Assembly: GCA_910584825.1 (NCBI GenBank) | Contig: CAJUCI010000004.1 | Location: 62,001-126,000, forward strand | Direction: 5' to 3' | Length of the DNA stretch: 64,000 nt | DNA from: an uncultured Duncaniella sp. | GTDB taxonomy: Bacteria > Bacteroidota > Bacteroidia > Bacteroidales > Muribaculaceae | Shown here: piece after piece, positions 42,886 through 52,530 of the stretch | Position numbering within the stretch: position 1 is the first letter of the stretch | How the letters are laid out: the number at the start of each line of letters is the position of its first letter | Made by a program: the position numbers and the translations under genes | Notes under the pieces: generated by a model | Databases searched by the model: none | What the model was told of the DNA's origin: nothing | The model's input: the letters and a program-made list of their open reading frames with translations, nothing else

Positions 42886-45072
42886 ATGTACAATTTTGAC
42901 GAACTCTACAAGATGGACGACGAGCGACTGCAGGAAGCCGCCAATGCCATCGGTATAAAGAAAATTAATCTTAACGACAAAGAGGGTCTCGTTTACGAGA
43001 TTCTTGAAAAACAGGCGCGCGACCATGCGGCCTCAGCGTCGGCCAACGTGCAGGAGAAACCCCGCCGTCAGAAAAAAGAGGCCGGAAAGGACGCCGAGCG
43101 CAAGCCGCGCCGCAAGAAGGGTGCCGACACTCAGCAGGTCAATGCCCCTGCCGATACCGCCGCACCCGCTGATGACGCACAGGCTGAGCCGTCAGCCGAG
43201 GATGCCGCACAGCAGCCCCAGGCCGATGCGCCCAAGCGTCGCGGACGCAAGCCCAAAAATCAGCAGACTGAATCCGCCGAAGGTGACAGCACCGCTGACA
43301 TGGCCGAAACTGCCGACAACGACAATACCCCCATTCAGCCCGAGCAGGCCGAGAGTCAAGAAATCGCGGCTGAGGCTACCGTTGCCGACCAGGCACCTGA
43401 CGCAGACATCCGCCCCAAGAAAAAGCGTGGCCGCCCTTCGCGTCAGGAGCGCATGGAGCGAGAGGCCGCATTACGTCAGGCAGCCGGAAACGCCAATGCC
43501 GACGCTGACCGTGACCTGCAGCCCGAACCCTCGCAGATGAACAATCCCGCCGAGCCGGCATCTACCCTCTCACTCCCCGCCCCCGAGGATGACCGCCAGG
43601 GCAATCCCCTGCCTGAGGATAACGCCAACGGACAGGAAGAGGAGGGCGGACAGCAGCCCCACCGCGGAGTATTCATCCGTCCGGGTGCACCCGAGGGCTT
43701 TGACATGCCCCGCCCCGAGGCATCATCGTTCGGCTCATTCTTCCCCCGCGCCGGAGGCCGTACCTTCGCCCCCCGCTCACCCCAGGAGCGCGAACAGGCC
43801 GCCAAGGCTGCCGCAACAGCCCCCATCACCATCAACGAGCCGGGCATGGAGAAGCCCCAGCAGCCCCAGGGCAAAAAGAATAAGAAGAACCGCAACAAGA
43901 ACGGCGGCGACATCAATGCCGAGGAGAAGGCACGCTATCAGGCTCAATATAATTTTGACGACATAATCGAGGCTTCGGGCGTGCTCGAAATCGAGCCTCA
44001 GGGCCACGGTTTCCTCCGCTCAAGCGATTACAACTATCTCGCTTCGCCCGACGACATCCTCGTTACCCAGCAGCAGATTAAGCAGTACGGTCTGCGTCCC
44101 GGCGACGTGGTCGAGGCCAACGTGCGTCCCCCCAAGGCCGACGAGAAATATTTCCCCCTCACCCGCGTACTGTCGGTCAACGGACGTTCCCCCGAATTTA
44201 TCCGCGACCGTGTGGCATTCGAGCACCTCACCCCGTTGTTCCCCGACGAGAAATTTGACCTCACATCGGGCCGCAGCTCCAACATATCCACCCGCGTCGT
44301 CGACATGTTCTCGCCCATCGGCAAGGGTCAGCGCGGACTCATCGTCGCACCCCCCAAGACAGGTAAGACCATACTTCTCAAGGACATAGCCAACGCTATC
44401 GCCGAAAACCATCCCGAGACCTACATCATGATACTCCTCATCGACGAACGTCCCGAGGAGGTGACCGACATGAGCCGCAGCGTCAACGCCGAGGTCATAG
44501 CCTCGACATTCGACGAGCCTGCCGAGCGTCATGTGCGCATAGCGCAGATTGTGCTCGAGAAGGCTAAGCGCATGGTAGAGTGCGGCCACGACGTAGTGAT
44601 ACTCCTTGACTCCATCACCCGACTCGCCCGCGCCTACAACACCTGCGCCCCCGCATCGGGCAAGATTCTCTCGGGCGGTGTTGACGCCAACGCTCTCCAG
44701 AAACCCAAGCGATTCTTCGGCGCAGCCCGCAATATCGAGGGAGGCGGTTCGCTCACCATCATCGCCACAGCCCTCACCGAGACCAGCTCAAAGATGGACG
44801 AAGTCATCTTCGAGGAGTTCAAGGGCACAGGCAACATGGAGCTTCAGCTTGACCGCAAACTCTCCAACAAGCGCATCTTCCCCGCCGTCGACATCATGGC
44901 ATCGAGCACCCGCCGCGACGACCTGCTCCTGCGCAACGAGACTCTCAACCGCATGTGGATTCTCCGCCGCTTCCTGAGCGACCGCAATTCAATCGAAGCA
45001 ATGGAGTTCATCAAAGACCGCATGGAACGCACCCACGACAACGAAGAACTCCTCCGCACAATGGGAGATTGA
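42886..45072 (+). CDS. rho: Transcription termination factor Rho with long disordered insertion
   Basis: A 728-residue RNA helicase that ends Rho-dependent transcripts. The helical N-terminus (residues 1-45) is separated from the RNA-binding cold-shock fold (from YNFDDIIEASGVLEIEP, near 354) by about 300 residues rich in Ala, Pro, Gln, Glu and basic clusters (RRGRKPKNQQ, KKKRGRPSRQER). In E. coli Rho these parts are joined directly, at 419 residues in total. Walker A is APPKTGKTILLK (near 490), and the Q- and R-loop regions follow intact. The insert in the related Bacteroides Rho has been reported to promote phase separation. It has its own promoter and a 304-base leader. Confidence 0.95.
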   Translation: MYNFDELYKMDDERLQEAANAIGIKKINLNDKEGLVYEILEKQARDHAASASANVQEKPRRQKKEAGKDAERKPRRKKGADTQQVNAPADTAAPADDAQAEPSAEDAAQQPQADAPKRRGRKPKNQQTESAEGDSTADMAETADNDNTPIQPEQAESQEIAAEATVADQAPDADIRPKKKRGRPSRQERMEREAALRQAAGNANADADRDLQPEPSQMNNPAEPASTLSLPAPEDDRQGNPLPEDNANGQEEEGGQQPHRGVFIRPGAPEGFDMPRPEASSFGSFFPRAGGRTFAPRSPQEREQAAKAAATAPITINEPGMEKPQQPQGKKNKKNRNKNGGDINAEEKARYQAQYNFDDIIEASGVLEIEPQGHGFLRSSDYNYLASPDDILVTQQQIKQYGLRPGDVVEANVRPPKADEKYFPLTRVLSVNGRSPEFIRDRVAFEHLTPLFPDEKFDLTSGRSSNISTRVVDMFSPIGKGQRGLIVAPPKTGKTILLKDIANAIAENHPETYIMILLIDERPEEVTDMSRSVNAEVIASTFDEPAERHVRIAQIVLEKAKRMVECGHDVVILLDSITRLARAYNTCAPASGKILSGGVDANALQKPKRFFGAARNIEGGGSLTIIATALTETSSKMDEVIFEEFKGTGNMELQLDRKLSNKRIFPAVDIMASSTRRDDLLLRNETLNRMWILRRFLSDRNSIEAMEFIKDRMERTHDNEELLRTMGD

Positions 45073-45076
45073 TTCT

Positions 45077-45170
45077 TATAGTTTAAAGAGTGTATAAAGT
45101 TTAAAAAGTTAAGAATTAGAGCTTCCCCTATAGGTTATAAAGTTCATAAAGTCTATAAAGTCTATAAAGT
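45077..45170. repeat. Low-complexity repeats behind rho
   Basis: TAGTTTAAAGAG-type units (45078-45115) and four copies of a 9-base unit ATAAAGTCT or variants (45137-45170). They resemble in reverse the repeats behind thrA. No gene. Confidence 0.55.
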
Positions 45171-45227
45171 TAAGAGGATAGATTCACGGCTTGAAATAGG
45201 CCATCGAATCTATCCTCTTAACTTTTT
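45166..45227. terminator. Bidirectional terminator between rho and the outer-membrane receptor
   Basis: Perfect 20-base arms, AAAGTTAAGAGGATAGATTC at 45166-45185 and its complement at 45206-45225, with T-runs to the right (ACTTTTT) and A-rich sequence to the left. Confidence 0.8.
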
Positions 45228-45281
45228 GTGCTCCTGTCTCTCGTCTTCTCGTGCCTACCTGCTATGCGTTACATCCCCCCC

Positions 45282-48200
45282 TCACCTTTTCTTCGGCTGG
45301 AGGGAGAAGCGGTATTGGACAGTGGCGAGGATGTAGCGCGGAAGAGTGTTGGTGTAAGTCACCGTTCGGCCCGAGGCTGTCACGGCATAATGGACGTTGG
45401 ACAGGCGGTGCAGGAGGTCGAAACCGTCGACAGTGAACACCCATCGCCCGCCACGCGGAGTGTAGGTGACGCGCGCGTTCCACACGGCATCGGTCGTGTC
45501 AAGCTCCCTGACACCATAGCCGCGTCGGGTGTAGAAATTGAAATCGGTGCTTATGCCGAATCCCGCCGGGAGCTTGAACTGTCCGGCCACACCATAGGTG
45601 AGATGCGTTGCGTTGATGTCGGCAAACCCATCTCGCGCCGATGTGGTGTGCCTGTTGGTCACGACACCCTTTAGCGACAGGCTCTGGCCACCTATCTGCC
45701 AGGTAAGGTTGAGATTCTCGCTGAGATTGCGCGTGTTGACCGTAGAGCGCGAAGGCTCTTCGGCATTAACGCCTATCATGTCGACACTGTGGATGCGCGC
45801 AGCCTCGGTGATTGACGACAGCGAGAACTGCCTGAGGTGGCCAAACTGCATCGTCAGCGTGTTCTTGGCTCCCACGGTGTACTCTCCGCTCACGTTGTAT
45901 GTGCGGTTACGCCTTATACCCGTGGACATGTCGTAGGAATATCCGCGCACAAGTGCGTTTGTGACAGGCATGTAGTCAAAATCCACAAAATCCTGCAGAC
46001 GATGTTTGCCCGAGAAGAATCGCAGCGAGATATTGTGCCTGTGACGGTAGGCATTTTTCAGCCCCGAGTTTCCGAGCATGATGTTGAGCGGGTCGGAGGT
46101 ATTGGTCACGTCGACCATATGCAACAGGTCTGGAGTCTCGGTGGCAAGCTCATAGCTGTACAAGAGGACATACATGTTCTGCCCCTGCATCCTGTTGCCC
46201 GAGCCATAGCGCACCGTGCCGTTCATGGCCGGGAGCGTACCGATAAAAGATGTGCGGCGCACGGGATAGATGACACCGTCGCTGTGATAATTGAAATGGC
46301 TATGGCGCAGACCCAACTCAGGATTCAGACGTATGCTGAAATTCTTTCGGCGCGAACCCGAGCCTTCCCATGAGTAATCAAAGGTCGGGCCGATGGTATG
46401 GGTATTCTCAATGAGCGACGATGTAAAGCTGTTGGCTGCATCGAAAGCCGAAAGATAGCCCGCCGGGAGAGTGCCGTAAACGCCCATCTCCTCGAGGCGG
46501 TCCAGGGCATAGGAGTAAGAGTCCCTTTCGCGGGTATGCAGATTGTAGATATATCTCAGCGAGATATTGAAATTATCGCTATTCAGGTCGTAACCGAGCG
46601 TGCCGTAGAGATTGAGGTCATGATTGGGGGAATTGTCGGTATAGTTACGACGGCGCAGCGGCGAGAGGTCCTCAGCCCCGAAACGCACGTCATAGTCATC
46701 CCAAAGCGTCTCCTTCTTATGGTCATACGCCACACGCAGCTGCGCATAGAGCCTGTCACTGGTGCGCGGCACCTTATATCCGGCATACAGCGAAGTCTCC
46801 ACGTTGCCCTGCCGCGACTTGCCGTCGCTGCGGGTGAGGGTGCGGTTTATCACCGAAGTCAGCCTGGAGTCTGAGCCGTCGCTGTATATGGCCTCGAGTG
46901 CCGCGAGCGACATTCCGTACTGTTCGCTGTCAAAGCTGGCCGAGAGCGACTGCCCTGACCTGTCGACGCGGTTGTAGCTGCCGTTGACGCGCCACTCGGC
47001 GGAAAAATCCCCAAAACGGCGGCTGAGCGTATTGAACAGTTTGGCGCGCACATTCTTGGTGCGGTTGCGCGACTGCGCATAATCATATGTATTGCGGTCA
47101 GTGTAAAAATTGGTGCGGTCAGTGTATGTCCGGCTGTCCATCCAGTTATTCTCATATGTCGCACCGCCACGGGCATAAGTGCTGCGGTCATTCGACTCAT
47201 AGTTGTATGACAGCCCCGCGAGCTGATATTTCATGCGTCCCGAGGGCATCTGCTCGGGCTTCCAGCTGTCATTCTTGCCCGGCTCGCGCGAGTCGTTCAG
47301 GTTATTGAGATTGCCTACCAGCATCACTTGGGTCGTACGGTTAAACCACATTCCGAAGAGCCGCGCCATATACCTGTCCTCGGTGCCGTAACCGGCCTGG
47401 GCGTTGACCAGCCAGCCCATGTCATACTCCTTTTTGAGCTTGACATCCATCGTCAGACGCTGCCGGGCCGAAGCATCGCCACGCCACTTGTCGTCAAAAG
47501 ACTGCCCGCGATACACCTCGACATTCTTGACTGTATAGGCCGCAAGATTCTTTAGCATGAGATTGTTGTTGCCGTCAAAAAACTCGCGGCCGTTGAGCAG
47601 CAGCGACTCCACAAACTCGCCGTTGACCTTAATCTGACCGTCCGAGTTAAGTTCTACACCCGGAAGCTGAGAAATCAGGCCGTCGAGCATCGACCCCTCG
47701 GCAAGCTGAAAAGCGTCGGCGTTATATACAATGGTGTCACCACGGTTGTAGAATTTGATTTTTGAAGCCGTGACCGTAACCTCGCCGAGCTTGTGCGGGG
47801 CACGTTCGAGATACGTGACAGGCATCTCGCGGCTGGTTTCGCGCTTGCCGAGATTCTCTACCTTATAGACCAATGTCTGAGGCAAGTAGCCGTCACACCC
47901 TATCTCAAATACATACGTTGAGTCCTTACGCTCGGCATGAAATCCGAATAGCGACCTCTCAGAAATAACTGTAAACCCGCCACTAGTAGTCAGGACTCCT
48001 GCCCGGAGTGTGTCGCCCGGATTGCCGTCGGCATCTATCGGTATGGCATAGCCCTTCATCAGGTCAGTCTTCCCGACAGCCTCTTGGATATGCCCCACAA
48101 GCAGGAGCTTCTTGCCGTCAGCCCTAACGGCCAACGCCGTCATAGCCATCAGACACACAGCCAAAATCGCCCTCGCAGCGTTCCTATAGTTACTAATCAT
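45282..48200 (-). CDS. Outer-membrane beta-barrel receptor, TonB-dependent-like (OMP_b-brl_3 type)
   Basis: About 970 residues: signal peptide, a short N-terminal carboxypeptidase-regulatory-like sandwich (LLLVGHIQEAVGKTD to LVYKVENLG), a plug-like domain (VTASKIKFYNRGDTIVYNAD, LISQLPGVELNSDGQIKVNG) and a large beta-barrel ending in the aromatic YRFSLQPKKR. Such proteins import peptides, metals or glycans or act in secretion. The substrate is unknown and there is no SusD partner. I start it at the fourth ATG in frame (48200, MISNYRNAARAILAVCL), because the promoter box at 48245-48252 would leave only a six-base leader for the first ATG (48233) and the signal peptide fits better. Confidence 0.8.
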   Translation of the reverse strand: MISNYRNAARAILAVCLMAMTALAVRADGKKLLLVGHIQEAVGKTDLMKGYAIPIDADGNPGDTLRAGVLTTSGGFTVISERSLFGFHAERKDSTYVFEIGCDGYLPQTLVYKVENLGKRETSREMPVTYLERAPHKLGEVTVTASKIKFYNRGDTIVYNADAFQLAEGSMLDGLISQLPGVELNSDGQIKVNGEFVESLLLNGREFFDGNNNLMLKNLAAYTVKNVEVYRGQSFDDKWRGDASARQRLTMDVKLKKEYDMGWLVNAQAGYGTEDRYMARLFGMWFNRTTQVMLVGNLNNLNDSREPGKNDSWKPEQMPSGRMKYQLAGLSYNYESNDRSTYARGGATYENNWMDSRTYTDRTNFYTDRNTYDYAQSRNRTKNVRAKLFNTLSRRFGDFSAEWRVNGSYNRVDRSGQSLSASFDSEQYGMSLAALEAIYSDGSDSRLTSVINRTLTRSDGKSRQGNVETSLYAGYKVPRTSDRLYAQLRVAYDHKKETLWDDYDVRFGAEDLSPLRRRNYTDNSPNHDLNLYGTLGYDLNSDNFNISLRYIYNLHTRERDSYSYALDRLEEMGVYGTLPAGYLSAFDAANSFTSSLIENTHTIGPTFDYSWEGSGSRRKNFSIRLNPELGLRHSHFNYHSDGVIYPVRRTSFIGTLPAMNGTVRYGSGNRMQGQNMYVLLYSYELATETPDLLHMVDVTNTSDPLNIMLGNSGLKNAYRHRHNISLRFFSGKHRLQDFVDFDYMPVTNALVRGYSYDMSTGIRRNRTYNVSGEYTVGAKNTLTMQFGHLRQFSLSSITEAARIHSVDMIGVNAEEPSRSTVNTRNLSENLNLTWQIGGQSLSLKGVVTNRHTTSARDGFADINATHLTYGVAGQFKLPAGFGISTDFNFYTRRGYGVRELDTTDAVWNARVTYTPRGGRWVFTVDGFDLLHRLSNVHYAVTASGRTVTYTNTLPRYILATVQYRFSLQPKKR

Positions 48201-48244
48201 TGTCGCAGAGTCATTCATAAGCATAATAGACATTGTAAGTGAGG

Positions 48245-48252
48245 CAAAAGTA
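48245..48252 (-). promoter_or_regulatory. Promoter -7 box of the outer-membrane receptor
   Basis: TACTTTTG on the minus strand matches TAnnTTTG. The predicted start near 48239 helps to choose the later ATG of the gene. Confidence 0.55.
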
Positions 48253-48466
48253 ATATTTTTACCAATAAAATCCTAAAATTTTACGCATACAATTTATTTT
48301 TTAGGTGCATTTTTATAATAATTAGTTAAAATACTCATATTAAAGTACCCCTATAAACTCAAAAACAGCGGATAACACGTTGATTAAAACTAACATCAAA
48401 AGCCGGCATCAAAAGCCAACATCGATTACCGGCATCAATTAACCAACATCCTAACTAACCATCAAC
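48253..48466. other. AT-rich spacer with CATCAA-type low complexity
   Basis: Several AACATC and GGCATCAA words repeat loosely between 48385 and 48460 (CATCAAAAGCC twice). No gene or other signal was seen. Confidence 0.4.
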
Positions 48467-48509
48467 AAAAAATCGCCCCCTGCCGCGGATGATGCCGGGC
48501 GGGGGGCGG
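48467..48509 (-). terminator. Terminator of the fumarate reductase operon
   Basis: On the minus strand CGCCCCCCGCC pairs with GGCAGGGGGCG and is followed by ATTTTTTG. It is the GC-richest hairpin in the window. Confidence 0.85.
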
Positions 48510-48552
48510 ATATTGATGACGGAATGCGATGGCTCAGGGCTTGCCTGAATAT

Positions 48553-48620
48553 TCAGAGCATAGCTGACGGTAAGCAGCACGTCAGAGCATAACTGACGGA
48601 AGGCTATACGTCAGAGCCTC
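48553..48620. repeat. 29-base direct repeat, 2.4 copies
   Basis: TCAGAGCATARCTGACGG units begin at 48553, 48582 and 48611, a period of 29 bases. The last copy is cut short beside the iron-sulphur subunit stop. It lies in the 3' untranslated part of the operon. Confidence 0.6.
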
Positions 48621-48629
48621 GCAGACTGT

Positions 48630-49385
48630 TTAGTCGGCAAACTTGGCCTTGAGGAACTCGCGGTTGAGGCGGGCGATGTTGCTGAGCGAGATGTTCTTGG
48701 GGCACTCGGCTGCGCAGGCACCTGTGTTGGTGCAGTTGCCGAAGCCAAGCTCGTCCATCTTGCTCACCATTGCGCGGGCACGACGGGCGCGCTCCACCTT
48801 GCCCTGGGGAAGGAGGGCAAACTGGCTGACCTTTGCGCTGACGAAGAGCATGGCCGAACCGTTCTTACAAGCTGCAACGCATGCGCCGCAACCGATGCAG
48901 GTGGCTGAGTCCATTGCGATGTCGGCAACCTCCTTTGAGATGGGGAGGGCGTTGGCATCCTGTGCGCCACCGCAGTTGATTGACACGTAACCGCCGGCCT
49001 GCTGAATCTGGTCGAATGCGTTACGGTTGACCATGAGGTCACGGATTACAGGGAATGCAGCCGAACGCCAAGGCTCTATGGTGATGGTGTCCTCGTTGTT
49101 GAACTTACGCATATGGAGCTGGCAGGTGGTGATGCCCTGTACGGGACCGTGGGGATGTCCGTTGATGTAGAGCGAGCACATGCCGCAGATGCCCTCGCGG
49201 CAATCGCTGTCAAACACCACAGGCTCCTCGCCCTGCTCTACGAGCTGCTGGTTGAGCATATCAAGCATCTCAAGGAAGCTGCTTCCGGTGGATACGTTCT
49301 CCACGCGGTAGGTCTTGAACGCCCCCGGTTCTTTCGGGCTACGCTGACGCCAAATCTTGAGGTTTACATTTATATTATGTTCCAT
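48630..49385 (-). CDS. frdB: Fumarate reductase/succinate dehydrogenase iron-sulphur subunit
   Basis: A 251-residue subunit that passes electrons between flavin and haem/quinone. The 2Fe-2S site is CREGICGMCSLYINGHPHG. The 4Fe-4S/3Fe-4S sites are CIGCGACVAACKNG and FGNCTNTGACAAECPK. It is the third gene of the cytochrome b-flavoprotein-iron-sulphur operon. In Bacteroidales this complex mainly reduces fumarate to succinate as the anaerobic electron sink. Spacing to the flavoprotein gene is 30 bases. Confidence 0.95.
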   Translation of the reverse strand: MEHNINVNLKIWRQRSPKEPGAFKTYRVENVSTGSSFLEMLDMLNQQLVEQGEEPVVFDSDCREGICGMCSLYINGHPHGPVQGITTCQLHMRKFNNEDTITIEPWRSAAFPVIRDLMVNRNAFDQIQQAGGYVSINCGGAQDANALPISKEVADIAMDSATCIGCGACVAACKNGSAMLFVSAKVSQFALLPQGKVERARRARAMVSKMDELGFGNCTNTGACAAECPKNISLSNIARLNREFLKAKFAD

Positions 49386-49415
49386 TTTGCTTCTGATAAA
49401 AAATCGGGGGATTGA

Positions 49416-51443
49416 TTATGACTTGTAGTTGCGGGTCTGCACCTTGATTTCGGTGTAGTTGAGGGGCTCCTTGAGGAGGACGGGCTTTTCATTCTCGCCG
49501 GTGTACTTCCAGCATGACACGTACATGTAGTCCTTGTCATTACGGGCAGCCTCGCCGTCGGCAAGCTGATACTCCTCGCGGAAGTGTGCGCCGCATGACT
49601 CGTTGCGGTTGAGGGCGTCGATAGCCATCATCTTGGCGATTACGAGGAAGTCCTCGAGGCGGAGTGCCTTCTCGAGCTCCTGGTTGAGGTCGTCAGCACG
49701 GCCCACGATGCGGAGGTCAGAGTAGAACTCCTTGCGTACCTCCTCGACTTCGTCGAGTGCCTTTACGAGGCTTTGGAGTGTACGTCCCATGCCCACGAGA
49801 TTCCACATCACATGACCGAGACGCTTGTGAATCTGGTCGGGCGACTTGGTGCCCTTGATGTTCATGAGCTTCTGGATACGTGCGCGCACGCCCTTCTCAG
49901 CCTCGTCAAACTCCTTGGAGTCGGTCGAGAAATGGGGAACCTTAATCTGGTCGCTAAGGTAATTCTGCATGGTGTAGGGTATCACGAAGTAGCCGTCGGC
50001 AAGACCCTGCATGAGGGCAGATGCACCGAGACGATTGGCACCGTGGTCAGAGAAGTTGCACTCGCCGAGCGCGAAGAGGCCCTTGATTGAAGTCTGAAGC
50101 TCATAATCGACCCAGATACCGCCCATGGTGTAGTGGCTGGCGGGGAAAATCATCATCGGGGTCTTGTAGGGGTTGTCATCAGAAATCATCTGATACATGT
50201 CGAAGAGGTTGCCGTAGCGGTCACGCACTACATCCTCGCCGAGACGCTCGATGGCATACTTGAAGTCGAGATATACGGCGTTGCCTGTACCTACGCCATA
50301 ACCTGCATCGCAACGCTCCTTGGCGGCGCGGCTGGCGATGTCACGGGGGCAGAGGTTACCGAAGGCGGGATAGCGACGCTCGAGGTAGAAGTCGCGGTCC
50401 TCGTCGGGAATATCGGTAGGCTTCTTCTTGCCGGCGCGGATGGCCTCGGCATCCTCCTTCTTCTTGGGCACCCAGATGCGGCCGTCGTTACGGAGCGACT
50501 CGCTCATGAGGGTGAGCTTTGACTGGTCCTCACCGTGGACGGGGATACAGGTGGGGTGAATCTGGGTGAAGGCGAGGTTGGCGAGATATGCACCCTTCTT
50601 GAAGGCCTGGATGGCGGCAGAGCCGTTGCAGCCCATAGCGTTGGTGGAAAGGAAGAATGCACGACCGTAACCGCCGGTGGCAAGCACTACGGCGTGAGCG
50701 GCGTAACGCTCGAGCTCGCCGGTGACGAGGTTGCGCACGATGATACCGCGTGCACGGCCGTCGATGATGACGATGTCAAGCATCTCGCGACGGTTGAACG
50801 ACTTCACTGTGCCCTTCTTAATCTGACGGTTGAGCGAAGCGTATGCGCCGAGCAGGAGCTGCTGGCCTGTCTGGCCCTTGGCGTAGAATGTACGTGACAC
50901 CTGTGCGCCGCCGAACGAACGGTTGGCGAGCAGGCCGCCGTACTCACGTGCGAAAGGCACGCCCTGAGCTACGCACTGGTCGATGATGTTGTTGGAGACT
51001 TCGGCAAGGCGATATACGTTGGCCTCGCGTGAGCGGAAGTCACCGCCCTTGATTGTATCGTAGAAGAGACGGTAGACCGAGTCGCCGTCGTTCTGATAGT
51101 TCTTAGCAGCGTTGATACCACCCTGTGCGGCGATAGAGTGAGCGCGGCGGGGTGAATCCTGGATGCAGAAGTTGAGCACGTTGAAGCCCATCTCGCCGAG
51201 TGTCGAAGCGGCCGATGCACCGGCAAGGCCTGTACCCACGACGATGATGTCGAGGTTGCGCTTGTTGGCGGGGTTGACGAGCTTCTGGTGGGCCTTATAG
51301 TTGGTCCACTTCTGAGCCAAGGGGCCTTCGGGTATCTTGGAGTCTATCTGATATTCAGGAAGCTTGGATGACTCGATGTCGGCATAATCCTTCATGATGG
51401 GGGTAGAGTCAATCATCCCCTCGAGGTTCTTTATGTCTGCCAT
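49416..51443 (-). CDS. frdA: Fumarate reductase/succinate dehydrogenase flavoprotein subunit
   Basis: A 675-residue flavoprotein. FAD binds at IIVVGTGLAGASAASTLGEMG (read here in part as VVGTGLAGASAAS, near residue 67). The FAD-His and substrate region SIAAQGGINAAKNYQNDGDS is followed by the capping and catalytic motifs (HPTCIPVHG, GGIWVDYELQTSIKGLFALGE). The cytoplasmic subunit converts fumarate and succinate. Operon context and length fit the membrane-bound complex of the Bacteroides type, with a single cytochrome b anchor. Confidence 0.95.
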   Translation of the reverse strand: MADIKNLEGMIDSTPIMKDYADIESSKLPEYQIDSKIPEGPLAQKWTNYKAHQKLVNPANKRNLDIIVVGTGLAGASAASTLGEMGFNVLNFCIQDSPRRAHSIAAQGGINAAKNYQNDGDSVYRLFYDTIKGGDFRSREANVYRLAEVSNNIIDQCVAQGVPFAREYGGLLANRSFGGAQVSRTFYAKGQTGQQLLLGAYASLNRQIKKGTVKSFNRREMLDIVIIDGRARGIIVRNLVTGELERYAAHAVVLATGGYGRAFFLSTNAMGCNGSAAIQAFKKGAYLANLAFTQIHPTCIPVHGEDQSKLTLMSESLRNDGRIWVPKKKEDAEAIRAGKKKPTDIPDEDRDFYLERRYPAFGNLCPRDIASRAAKERCDAGYGVGTGNAVYLDFKYAIERLGEDVVRDRYGNLFDMYQMISDDNPYKTPMMIFPASHYTMGGIWVDYELQTSIKGLFALGECNFSDHGANRLGASALMQGLADGYFVIPYTMQNYLSDQIKVPHFSTDSKEFDEAEKGVRARIQKLMNIKGTKSPDQIHKRLGHVMWNLVGMGRTLQSLVKALDEVEEVRKEFYSDLRIVGRADDLNQELEKALRLEDFLVIAKMMAIDALNRNESCGAHFREEYQLADGEAARNDKDYMYVSCWKYTGENEKPVLLKEPLNYTEIKVQTRNYKS

Positions 51444-51481
51444 ATCTGGTAGTGTGATTTTTTTGGTTCTTAAATTGGGGA

Positions 51482-52261
51482 TTACTCATTAACTGACTCG
51501 GCAGCGCAGCAGGCGTCGGCGGGAGCGGCCTCTGCAGAGCAGCATGACTCAACGACCTCCTCCACTACGCAACCCTCAACGGCACAGTCAGGGCAGTTGG
51601 CACGCACGGTGAACACAACAGCCTGAGCGATGAAGAGAGCCACTACGATAGATGTCCACCAGAGGCTGATTTTCTTGAGACGGGGCATCCAAGTGTCGCC
51701 GTCCCAGCCTACGGTCTGCATCATTGACCACATGCCGTGATTCATGTGGAACCAGAGGGCGATGAAGCCGATAATATACACGATGGGGGTCCAAATCTGC
51801 GCGAATGCGAGGTTGATGAAGGCAATACCGTTGGCGGGGTGAATGCCGTTGTACTCCTCGCCGAGGATTTCGGCAAGCTGCATTTTGGCCCAGAACTGGA
51901 TGAGGTGCACGATGAGGAATGCGAGCACTACGAATCCGAGCACGAGCATGTTCTTCGACGACCATTCAACGCCGGGAGCGGCACCGGCCACGGCGTAGCG
52001 GTCATTGCCACGGGCGCGACGGTTCTGAAGGGTGAGCCAGGTGGCGTAGATGATGTGAATGACGAAGAGAGCAGCCAGACCGATGGATGCTACGAGAGCA
52101 TACCAGTTGGCTCCGAGAAATTCGCAAATCGCGTTATAGGCCGATGGCCAGAAAAGCGCGACACCATTCATCAGACAGTGAAACGTGACAAATAGGACGA
52201 GGCAAACGCCGGTGATTGCCATCACAAACTTGCGTCCTATAGATGAGCATGTTAACCACAT
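51482..52261 (-). CDS. frdC: Fumarate reductase cytochrome b subunit with Cys-rich C-terminal tail
   Basis: A 259-residue membrane anchor with five helices and His residues for haem (FVTFHCLMNG, FVIHIIYA, FLIVHLIQFWAK, LWFHMNHGMW). It binds menaquinone and links the quinone pool to FrdAB. After the last helix a 38-residue tail carries seven Cys (NCPDC, EGC, ESCC, DACC) among acidic residues, which is not part of the usual family fold. It is the first gene of the operon and is preceded by a leader of about 137 bases from the promoter at 52404-52434. Confidence 0.93.
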   Translation of the reverse strand: MWLTCSSIGRKFVMAITGVCLVLFVTFHCLMNGVALFWPSAYNAICEFLGANWYALVASIGLAALFVIHIIYATWLTLQNRRARGNDRYAVAGAAPGVEWSSKNMLVLGFVVLAFLIVHLIQFWAKMQLAEILGEEYNGIHPANGIAFINLAFAQIWTPIVYIIGFIALWFHMNHGMWSMMQTVGWDGDTWMPRLKKISLWWTSIVVALFIAQAVVFTVRANCPDCAVEGCVVEEVVESCCSAEAAPADACCAAESVNE

Positions 52262-52403
52262 AGTAGTGTTGAGTAAAAATTAAAATTTATTGAATAATTG
52301 ATTATTTCTTTACCATAGGTACTGCGCCCCTTGCACCACAGGACGCAATGATTGGAAACACAAAGCCTGAAACTCGAGACCCCGTGACTATAAGATTTCC
52401 TTG

Positions 52404-52434
52404 CAAAGATAGTGCAAATCCACGGCTCACACAA
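52404..52434 (-). promoter_or_regulatory. Promoter of the fumarate reductase operon
   Basis: TATCTTTG (52411-52404) with TTGTG (52434-52430) 18 bases upstream on the minus strand. The predicted start near 52398 gives a 137-base leader. Confidence 0.65.
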
Positions 52435-52530
52435 TATTTAAAGAAATTTTTCTTTAATCTTCATAAAAAATCTTTAGTGGGATTTGCCTTATTTTTCACT
52501 CCACAGTAGTATATTTTACACGAAAATCGC

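Noticed and set aside
48201..48233. First ATG of the outer-membrane receptor as start
   Set aside because: It would leave only about six bases of leader after the predicted start and place polar residues in front of the signal peptide.
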